Origin: Planctomycetes bacterium B3_Pla
Lineage (GTDB): Bacteria > Planctomycetota > Phycisphaerae > Sedimentisphaerales > Anaerobacaceae
Direction of reading: 5' to 3'
DNA length: 64,000 nucleotides
Assembly (NCBI GenBank): GCA_005223045.1
Contig: NJBM01000007.1
Coordinates: forward strand, 124,001 to 188,000
Positions 57,960 through 64,000 of this stretch are shown here, piece by piece. Made by a program: the position numbers and the translations under genes. Numbering within the stretch: position 1 is the stretch's first letter; each line of letters opens with the position of its first letter. The notes beneath the pieces were generated by a model. The model was not told the DNA's origin, ran no database searches, and saw only the letters and a program-made list of their open reading frames with translations.

Positions 57960-59438
57960 TTAGCGCCGCCGCGTACGACCTCCTCTTTGCGTGTTCTGCT
58001 GCTGAGTGGATCCTGCCCCTCCCCGGGCCGTGCGTCCCCTGCGGCCGCCCGTGGTTCTTCCGGCCTGGTCGCCGTATCTGCCGGCCGTCCGCGGATCCTG
58101 ACCCGGCGCAGCGGCCCTTCTCAATGTTTCAGCCATCTTGGTGTACACGTCAAACCGCACCTGCCTGGCCAATAGAACCCCGTCTATGGCAGCCGTGCTC
58201 TTCTTCGCCTCTTCATCGGCAGCGATCTGGCGTATCACGGCAATCTCGGTGTGGATTATCGGATGTATGCTCTTAGCGAGATCCGGCTTGTTGTCCATCG
58301 TTGCCTGAAGCCACAGGCGAATTTCATCCTGAGTCTCGCGATCCAACTCTTCAGCCGGTCTGCTTGAACGGCCAGAGCGGCCCGTTCTGCCCATCCCGCG
58401 CTCACCGCCGTCATAGGCGCCATCACCGGTTGGGCCGCCGTAAGCCTGGTCACCCGTCGGGTAACGCCCTCTCGATGATCTGCCCGTGCTTCGACCACCA
58501 CGGCCGCCCGAGCGCGAAGACTCGCTCTGGGCCGTTTCCCTTTTCTGCTGGAGCAATTCCTTGTTGACCAGCCTGGACCGAGCCTGCTTCCTTTTCACCA
58601 GGGTGTCGATCGCCGCGGTCGTTTTCTCAGCCTTTTCCTCGACGGCGATTTTTCGCACGAAAGCCAACTCGTCTTCAACCTGCTTCTGGACGGCTCTCGC
58701 AAGAGATGTTCTGTTGTCATATCTGCTTTGTCCCCAGTGGCGCAGCTCAGTGGAACTCTTAGCCGCAACCGCCACTATGGCCTTATCGAGGCCGTCGAAA
58801 GTTTTGATCCTTGCCGTGATCTCGTTCGGATCGGCAAGCAAATCGACCTGAACAGCCGCTTGCGCAACACTTCTTGTCACCCCTGACCGCGGCATTCCGC
58901 CAGGCCCACCGGGACGCATTCCCTCTCCTCCGTAGTATTCGTCTCCATAGACATCGGAGATGACAGGATCTGTAGCACCGTTTTTGGCAAGAAAATCCAC
59001 TATTTCAGTATTGCCATCGGCATTGCGTTTCTTTTTCGCCAGTGAAAAAGCGTTCTCGCCCCGCCCGGTAGTAATGTTGACATCCGCCCCCTTCTTAACA
59101 AGCAGTTCTACCAATTCTTTGTTGCCTTTGTTAACGGCAAGATAGAGAGCCGTCTGGCTCCGGCCGTCCTTAGCATTCAAATCGGCCCCATTGGCAACAA
59201 GAAACTCGCAAACTGCCGTGCGACTGTTCATCGCCGCAACGACCAACGGCGTCATGCCCATCCTGTTCTTCACGTTCACATCTGCGCCGCCGGAAACCAG
59301 GGACTTGACTCGGTCGAGGTCACCGTCCACTGCGGCCTGGTTCAAATCCTTTTTCGCCTGGCTCCATGCAACGTCAACACCCAGGCACGAAAACACGATT
59401 AGCACGCATATCAATATTGAAATATGATGACGTTTCAT
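57960..59438 (-). CDS. Secreted ankyrin-repeat protein with a duplicated helical module
   Basis: A 492-residue exported protein (signal peptide to about residue 26, AWSQA). Four ankyrin repeats follow (about 30-160; ADVNVKNRMGMTPLVVAAMNSRTAV type). Beyond them two related 60-residue helical modules occur (about 245-305 and 385-445): each has a DN(R/K)..LA(R/K) start and a shared (K/E)(T/S)TAAID core. Each is followed by a Gly/Arg-rich low-complexity tail (RSGGRGGRSTGRSSRGR; TTGGRRGRTARGG). AGGAGG precedes the start. A TATAAT hexamer at 59532-59537 (minus strand) may mark its promoter. Role unknown. Confidence 0.88.
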   Translation of the reverse strand: MKRHHISILICVLIVFSCLGVDVAWSQAKKDLNQAAVDGDLDRVKSLVSGGADVNVKNRMGMTPLVVAAMNSRTAVCEFLVANGADLNAKDGRSQTALYLAVNKGNKELVELLVKKGADVNITTGRGENAFSLAKKKRNADGNTEIVDFLAKNGATDPVISDVYGDEYYGGEGMRPGGPGGMPRSGVTRSVAQAAVQVDLLADPNEITARIKTFDGLDKAIVAVAAKSSTELRHWGQSRYDNRTSLARAVQKQVEDELAFVRKIAVEEKAEKTTAAIDTLVKRKQARSRLVNKELLQQKRETAQSESSRSGGRGGRSTGRSSRGRYPTGDQAYGGPTGDGAYDGGERGMGRTGRSGRSSRPAEELDRETQDEIRLWLQATMDNKPDLAKSIHPIIHTEIAVIRQIAADEEAKKSTAAIDGVLLARQVRFDVYTKMAETLRRAAAPGQDPRTAGRYGDQAGRTTGGRRGRTARGGAGSTQQQNTQRGGRTRRR

Positions 59439-59586
59439 GATATGTCCTCCTAATCAGGATAAACACTGAACATAACCCAACAACCGACTCGCAAGCGCGC
59501 ATAGCGCTCACGCAAAATAGACTCTTCCTTAATTATACACCAAACCGGTCAACTTCCCAGTGAAAAATCCTGCAAAGTTGCATTTT

Positions 59587-60537
59587 TCAGACGCCCTCCG
59601 CAACAGGCAAACCAAGCCTTTCGGTGATGCCGTCGAACTCGTCCAGTGAGTAAAATTCTATGACAATCCTGCCCCTCTGGCCATTCTTTCGCGTCTCAAT
59701 ACTCACCTTCGTTCCAAGCTCGCCGGACAGCTTGTTCTCCAGGTCCGTAATGTGCGCCGGTTTTAAGCGCACCGTTACCTTAGCCTGCTCAGTGCCGGCA
59801 ACATACTTTCGCACTAATCTCTCTACCTCCCGCACGCTGAGCCGCCCTGCCATTGCTCGATTGGCCAGCTTTCGCCGAAGTTCATCGGTAGGCAGCGCAA
59901 GGATCGCCCGAGCGTGGCCCATACTGAGCTGACCCTCAGCCAACATCTGCTTGATCTCATGCGGTAAGTCCAGTAACCGTAAGTAGTTAGCAACAACAGA
60001 GCGGCCTTCGCCAAGCCTCTCGGCAGCTTCTGTCTGGGTCAGAGAGAAACAGCTCAGATACTCGCGGTACGCCTTCGCACGCTCAATCGGATTCAGGTTC
60101 ACGCGGTGAATGTTCTCGACCAGCGCCCATTCGTGCAACTGCTCGTCGCTTGCCTGGCGAACCAGGGCCGGTATCTTTGTCAAGGATGCCAGCTTGGCGG
60201 CTCGGAAACGACGCTCCCCGGCGATCAACTGATACCCTACTCCGCGCGGGCGAACGACAATCGGTTGAATTATGCCGTTTGCCTTTATTGACTCGGTCAG
60301 CTCGGCCAGGTCCTGCTCGTTCCACACGGTCCGCGCCTGGTACGGATTCGGAGAAATCGAATTGAGGCTGATCTCCCTCAGCGAATCGCGCAACTCATTA
60401 TCAGGTGGGAAGATAGGTGTGATATCACTGCTTGCGGACTCGTGTTCGGTCCCCGGCGCATCGGGCATTATCGGACTTAATAAGGACTGAAGCCCCCTGC
60501 CGAGATGTTTTGGTTTCTCTTTCTTTTTGTCGGCCAT
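59587..60537 (-). CDS. parB: ParB chromosome-partition protein
   Basis: A 316-residue CTPase that loads at parS sites and spreads. Start at the ATG at 60537, with AAGGAG five bases before it and the ParB-typical N-terminus (KKKEKPKHLGRGLQSLLSP). The CTP-binding motif GERRFRAAKLASLTKIPALVR is intact, followed by the NIHRVNLNPIERAKAYREYL helix and the helix-turn-helix LTQTEAAERLGEGRSVVANYLRLLDLP. A C-terminal dimerisation domain is present. No parA precedes it; two perfect parS sites lie within 670 bases upstream. Confidence 0.95.
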   Translation of the reverse strand: MADKKKEKPKHLGRGLQSLLSPIMPDAPGTEHESASSDITPIFPPDNELRDSLREISLNSISPNPYQARTVWNEQDLAELTESIKANGIIQPIVVRPRGVGYQLIAGERRFRAAKLASLTKIPALVRQASDEQLHEWALVENIHRVNLNPIERAKAYREYLSCFSLTQTEAAERLGEGRSVVANYLRLLDLPHEIKQMLAEGQLSMGHARAILALPTDELRRKLANRAMAGRLSVREVERLVRKYVAGTEQAKVTVRLKPAHITDLENKLSGELGTKVSIETRKNGQRGRIVIEFYSLDEFDGITERLGLPVAEGV

Positions 60538-60701
60538 AAATGCTCCTTCTTGTGGTACGTTGCAGATCCTGGTTTCTTTGCTGCTTTCTATACACATGGG
60601 GCGTTCGCACCGATGTTTGGCGTCGGCCCAGATAGTATTTCGGACTTTTTACTGAATATTCTGTAGATTTGCCAGCCGAAAAATTTATTTTCTGCAAGAA
60701 A

Positions 60702-60717
60702 TGTTTCACGTGAAACA
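60702..60717. promoter_or_regulatory. parS: parS site 1 (perfect)
   Basis: The 16-bp palindrome TGTTTCACGTGAAACA, identical to the bacterial consensus. It is about 165 bases upstream of the parB start. Confidence 0.95.
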
Positions 60718-60915
60718 ATGATCGCAGAGACAGGAAGGACATCTGCCGGCTATCAAGAAGAGGTTCTTCCGGATAATGTGTGAGTGAACATGGTGCCGGG
60801 TGGCAGCATCAAGCGAAGCTTGGGGATGGCAAAGCTCCCCAATCGCGCGAAAACAGTTCATAGATTCATAATTGACGGACTACTTAGGAGTCTGTAACGG
60901 GATAAATGCTGATCT

Positions 60916-60952
60916 GTCATTCTGAACGGAGAGCAGCGCAGTGAAGAATCTC
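60916..60952. repeat. Dispersed GTCATTCTGAACGG...GAAGAATCTC repeat
   Basis: GTCATTCTGAACGGAGAGCA followed by GCGCAGTGAAGAATCTC matches a short dispersed sequence that recurs in the genomes of many bacteria of this type. One copy is seen here. Confidence 0.5.
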
Positions 60953-61184
60953 AAACGATCGATAGGCAGATGCTTCGATATGCTCGGCATGAAAAATCTG
61001 CAAATAACACGTTACTGACAACTACGACAACTTCCTGACTGGCTGAGAAGCAGCGATCCGGCCCTGAGTTTCGATTGGCTAACTGACTGTCGCTCGCGGC
61101 ATCTTGAAACTACTGGCTCCTTGGGTGCAAACACCATGTGCATCCGCGCAGCATACCAACGATCCTCATCACCTTGCAATTGAC

Positions 61185-61200
61185 TGTTTCACGTGAAACA
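61185..61200. promoter_or_regulatory. parS: parS site 2 (perfect)
   Basis: A second exact TGTTTCACGTGAAACA, 483 bases from site 1 in the same intergenic stretch. The stretch 60538-61883 (1.35 kb) holds no gene apart from these sites and repeats. Confidence 0.95.
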
Positions 61201-61370
61201 TTCGTGGGCAAACGTCAACACCAAATCAATGCCGGGCAAGGAGAATGCCGCTTACTGACATAATAAATCGCCTCATAACTCTCATTCCAACAGGCAGCCA
61301 GGCCGGGAAGCCTCAAACTGGGCAAGAAAACACCAAGACGATTCGACAGAGCTGTAATTGGTTATATAGG

Positions 61371-61519
61371 GCTGTTGAAAAAGTCCCACCGCAAAGCCTG
61401 AGATTGCCGCGTGATTCTGCGAATCGGCTCCTTGGGGCCAAGCTCGCAATGACATTAAAATGGGCCTTTTGTCATTGCGAGGAGCACAGCGACGAAGCAA
61501 TCTCACCTTTTTCAACAAC
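61371..61519. mobile_element. 149-bp miniature inverted-repeat element
   Basis: The ends are near-perfect inverted repeats (TGTTGAAAAAG at 61373-61383; CTTTTTCAACA at 61507-61517). Inside are nested inverted pairs: CGCAATGAC / GTCATTGCG and AGATTGC / GCAATCT. The whole element can fold into one long hairpin and encodes no transposase. A diverged copy lies at 35640-35775 in the opposite orientation. Confidence 0.7.
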
Positions 61520-61883
61520 CCCATCTCAGCGTTTCAAACGCGGATTTGGCGTCCTCAAGATGGCTCGAACCGCACCGCGATGGCAATAATTGTATCCGAA
61601 ACTGCTTTCCCTGTTAAACTTCTGCCCTGAATATTACACGTCCTTGTGTACCTGGTTGTGCGCAGGCAGCACAATATGCAACAGGAAAGTGATTGACACT
61701 GGGGTTGGCTTCGGATAGATATCGCTTACGTGCGCTGATTTTTCCTGATTTGGCGGGTGCTCGCAGATGCCCTGCTCTGACAGGAGCCTGCGACGTTCCG
61801 AATGCCTGCTGCCAATCTGAAGCGGCAGAATACTAACACGCTTACCAGCTCGTTCTCGGTGCTGCTGACTGGAGCTCTCTGGT

Positions 61884-63005
61884 ATGAAAATTGTCATTGC
61901 AATGGACTCATTCAAGGGCACACTCAAAGCGTATGAGGTATGCCAGATAATATCAGATTCTATAAGCAGTATATTATCGGACGTTATAATTGTGAATAGA
62001 CCCATGGCCGATGGCGGAGAGGGGACCGCAAGGGCTATGATTGAAGCCGGCGACGGCCAATGGGTGCCGCTGACGGTGATGGGCCCCCTTCCAGAAATGC
62101 AGGTCGATGCAGGTTTCGCCTGGTTTGCAGACGGGGCAGCGCTTGTAGAGATGGCCTGTGCGAGCGGGCTGGAGCTGCTCACCGTAGAGAAGATGGATCC
62201 GCTGAGGACGACGACGTATGGAACTGGCCAGCTCATAGAAGCTGCGGTCAAACACGGCGCAAGCAATATACTGCTGGCCGTTGGCGGCAGCGCCACCGTG
62301 GACGGCGGCGCAGGAGCTGCCGCGGCTCTGGGCTGGAAGTTCCTTGATAGCAAGGGTGATCCTGTGCCGCTCGGAGGCGGGAGCCTTGAGCGGATTGCCA
62401 GAATCGTCAAGCCCGAGAACCTGATGTCCGTTCCTGTAGATGTGCTTTGCGATGTGGATAATCCGCTGTGCGGCGAACACGGCGCAGCCAGGATTTACGG
62501 CCCGCAAAAGGGGGCTACAGCCCGTATGGTGGAACAGTTGGAAGCGGGGCTTTTGCATTTGGCCGGACTTGTCAGGGCGCAGCTCGGCCGTGATATTGAG
62601 AACGTACCGGGTGCGGGCGCAGCAGGGGGGCTGGCGGCTGGAGCGATAGCTTTTATGGCTGCCGGCATAGTTTCCGGCATAGAAACTGTAATGTCTCGCA
62701 GCAATCTCCGGGCCGAACTAGAATCCGCCGACTGGGTCGTAACCGGTGAAGGCTCGTTCGACCACCAGTCACTTTACGGCAAGGTAGTTTCCGGAGTCTT
62801 GAAACTGGCAAAGCAAACGGACACGCGTGTCGCCGTACTCGCGGGCCAGGTGAACATACCGCGTGACGAATGCCAAAAAATTGGGATAGAGGTCGCCATA
62901 GCGAGCAAACCCGATGATTTGCCGCTTGATGATGCGTTGAGAAACAGCCGTGAGTTGCTCTACGCGTCAGCGAAACGCTTGGCGCGAGAGCATCTGGACC
63001 GATAA
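61884..63005 (+). CDS. Glycerate kinase (GlxK/GarK family)
   Basis: A 373-residue kinase that phosphorylates glycerate (2-phosphoglycerate product in the GarK family). The start ATG at 61884 has GGAG nine bases ahead. The family blocks are intact: MKIVIAMDSFKGTLKAYEVCQ, NRPMADGGEGTARAMIEA, TYGTGQLIEAAVKHGASNILLAVGGSATVDGGAGAAAALGW, CDVDNPLCGEHGAARIYGPQKGA and WVVTGEGSFDHQSLYGK. It stands alone. A glycerate or glyoxylate pathway is not otherwise seen here. Confidence 0.94.
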   Translation: MKIVIAMDSFKGTLKAYEVCQIISDSISSILSDVIIVNRPMADGGEGTARAMIEAGDGQWVPLTVMGPLPEMQVDAGFAWFADGAALVEMACASGLELLTVEKMDPLRTTTYGTGQLIEAAVKHGASNILLAVGGSATVDGGAGAAAALGWKFLDSKGDPVPLGGGSLERIARIVKPENLMSVPVDVLCDVDNPLCGEHGAARIYGPQKGATARMVEQLEAGLLHLAGLVRAQLGRDIENVPGAGAAGGLAAGAIAFMAAGIVSGIETVMSRSNLRAELESADWVVTGEGSFDHQSLYGKVVSGVLKLAKQTDTRVAVLAGQVNIPRDECQKIGIEVAIASKPDDLPLDDALRNSRELLYASAKRLAREHLDR

Positions 63006-63091
63006 AATAGAGCATATTGTACGTTTATGGGAATGCTGATGGATTGTCTAAAGGAAAATGATTCTAATATTCGATAATTTAATAGTTTTTG

Positions 63092-63122
63092 TTGAACAGA
63101 GTCTGTTTCAGAATGGTATAAT
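63092..63122 (+). promoter_or_regulatory. Candidate promoter for the Cys-rich protein
   Basis: TTGAAC (63092-63097) and a perfect TATAAT (63117-63122) are 19 bases apart, a little long. The spacer carries an AACAGAG/CTGTTT half-inverted repeat. The gene starts 77 bases downstream. Confidence 0.45.
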
Positions 63123-63198
63123 ACGCTGGCGAAGGCTCTATTTCAGCGTTCGTGTGGGGCCGGATGAGTGATAACAACTTTTTGGGAGTACAAGTCTG

Positions 63199-63678
63199 AT
63201 GAATGTTGGAAAACAAAAAAATCTGGTAGTTTTTCTCGCCGTCGTTGCCGCATTGTTGGCAGGAACAGCACTGCTTGGCAGCTATACTGAAATTTTGGGC
63301 GATGCACCCGATTCCGGCGCACAAGTGAAAGCCTGCTCGGCGTCAAAAACCGCTGCGCAGCCAAAGACATGTTCGACGTCACAAACAACCGCGCAAGCCA
63401 TGACCTGTACCGCAGGGCAAGACAAAGCAAGCTGTGGCGATAAGGTAGATTCAGCCATACATGCTCAAGTGTTCGCTGCGGGAGAGACCACGAAAACCTG
63501 TAGCGAGGGATCCGCGGCGGCCAAAGCAGGTTGCAGCAGCGAAACCGCGGCAGGGTGCGATAAAACGGCCGGCGCAGCCAAGACGTGCTGTGGCGGAGAG
63601 GCCCCCGCCGGCTGTTGTGGAAAGCCCGCGACTGCGGGTGAATGTTCCGGCGCTAAAGCAGCCGTTGCAGGGCAATAA
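63199..63678 (+). CDS. Small Cys/Ala-rich exported protein, unknown
   Basis: A 159-residue protein. A hydrophobic segment (about residues 9-28, VVFLAVVAALLAGTALLG) is a signal or an anchor. Beyond it are 16 Cys in a low-complexity background of Ala, Thr, Ser, Gly and Lys, arranged as spaced KxC or CC pairs (KACSASK, KTCSTSQ, TCCGGEAPAGCCGK). The frame is intact and has a GGGAG site eleven bases upstream, so it is probably real. A role in metal binding or as a disulfide-crosslinked surface protein is possible; no family is recognised. Confidence 0.7.
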   Translation: MNVGKQKNLVVFLAVVAALLAGTALLGSYTEILGDAPDSGAQVKACSASKTAAQPKTCSTSQTTAQAMTCTAGQDKASCGDKVDSAIHAQVFAAGETTKTCSEGSAAAKAGCSSETAAGCDKTAGAAKTCCGGEAPAGCCGKPATAGECSGAKAAVAGQ

Positions 63679-64000
63679 GCTGTCGTTTCCGCGCGGCTTG
63701 CGGTTCGACTCAAAACATGGTTCTATACAGCAAGAAGCCGGACACCGGAAAGTGTGTTCGGCAGCACTAAACTGTTTGCTTTAGACGAAGGCCGGCTCAC
63801 AGGAGTCGGCCTTCGCTTTGCGCTCCTGATGCCAACAGTGGAGCATAATCGCAAATCTGCGGGAAATGAGACAGTCAATTCGACAATTCTGCATCAAGCA
63901 CCCACCCATCTCGCCCGCCGGTACGTTGATTAGCCTTTGCCGTTGTGCGCTTTTATAGAGGCATTCCGAAGACATTAGACTAAAACGGGCCGGCTATCCG
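63679..64000. other. Gene-free end of the window
   Basis: The last 322 bases hold no supportable gene. The only structure is the hairpin at 63786-63815. Confidence 0.5.
63786..63815 (+). terminator. Hairpin terminator after the Cys-rich gene
   Basis: A 12-bp stem with one G-U pair (CGAAGGCCGGCT / AGTCGGCCTTCG) and a 6-base loop, followed by CTTTG, a weak U tract. The GGCCGAC/GTCGGCC core is the same as in the terminator at 22386-22416. Confidence 0.55.

Noticed and set aside
61245..61589. A 114-residue frame across the miniature element
   Set aside because: It runs through the inverted-repeat element and ends outside it; the translation has no signal or domain.
60538..61883. Replication origin
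   Set aside because: No cluster of TTATCCACA-type DnaA boxes and no AT-rich unwinding zone stand out. The parS sites only show that an origin may be near.

Overview
The window looks like the chromosome of an uncultured or anaerobic planctomycete of the Phycisphaerae type. This is inferred from gene content, not from a marker tree. It has a pseudopilin of the planctomycete KKGFTLVELLVVIAIIALL type, a signal peptidase I with a zinc-ribbon insertion, secreted and lipoprotein glycoside hydrolases of families GH95 and GH78, and a VWA/glutamine-amidotransferase-like membrane protein. Many genes are preceded by weak Shine-Dalgarno sites. Gene density is high, base composition is moderate, and there is no phage, insertion sequence with a transposase, rRNA operon or CRISPR array. 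One tRNA gene (tRNA-Leu, anticodon CAG) is visible.

Layout. 1-4.7 kb (+): end of a coiled-coil protein, a VWA/GATase-like membrane protein and a secreted caspase/legumain-fold protein without a nucleophile, in overlapping order. 4.7-5.8 kb (-): secreted alpha/beta hydrolase. 6.0-9.2 kb (+): lactate permease and LarA-type nickel racemase. 9.2-19.6 kb (-): alanine dehydrogenase, pyrE, a degenerate SDR, purB, aldo/keto reductase, two GH95 fucosidase paralogues and a small membrane protein. 19.8-24.5 kb: PilZ protein, pssA/psd (phosphatidylethanolamine synthesis), rhomboid protease and a small membrane protein. 24.6-28.4 kb: MntA-like nucleotidyltransferase coupled to glnS, then trpC, a DUF1844 gene and smpB on the other strand. 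28.5-34.8 kb: a pseudopilin fused to a Hint domain, a UDP-sugar pyrophosphorylase, a galM-like lipoprotein, a cupin and an FtsW/RodA protein. 34.8-39.3 kb: repeat-rich DNA around a large KAP-NTPase/LRR protein and the tRNA. 39.3-48.9 kb (+): a type IV pilus / type II secretion operon (PilB, PilC, pilin, PilM, PilN, PilO, a ParA-like ATPase, PilP-like, secretin). 49-52 kb (-): MscS channel, HNH protein, cold-shock protein, HU. 52-57 kb (+): signal peptidase I and a GH78 rhamnosidase. 57-60.5 kb (-): SDR, ankyrin protein and ParB. 60.5-64 kb: two perfect parS sites, a miniature inverted-repeat element, glycerate kinase and a Cys-rich secreted protein.

How the genes fit together (inference): GH95 fucosidases and the GH78 rhamnosidase would release 6-deoxyhexoses. 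Breakdown of these by the lactaldehyde route gives L-lactate, which the permease, LarA and alanine dehydrogenase could handle. The pilus/secretion operon, the separate Hint-tailed pseudopilin, PilZ and signal peptidase form a surface-export theme. ParB with two parS sites suggests that the right end lies in the origin-proximal part of the chromosome.

The observations most worth following up are the pseudopilin-Hint fusion, the KAP-LRR NTPase, the ParA-like ATPase inside the pilus operon, the PilZ protein with a His/Cys cluster, the zinc-ribbon signal peptidase, and the families of degenerate short-word repeats and miniature elements in the intergenic DNA.
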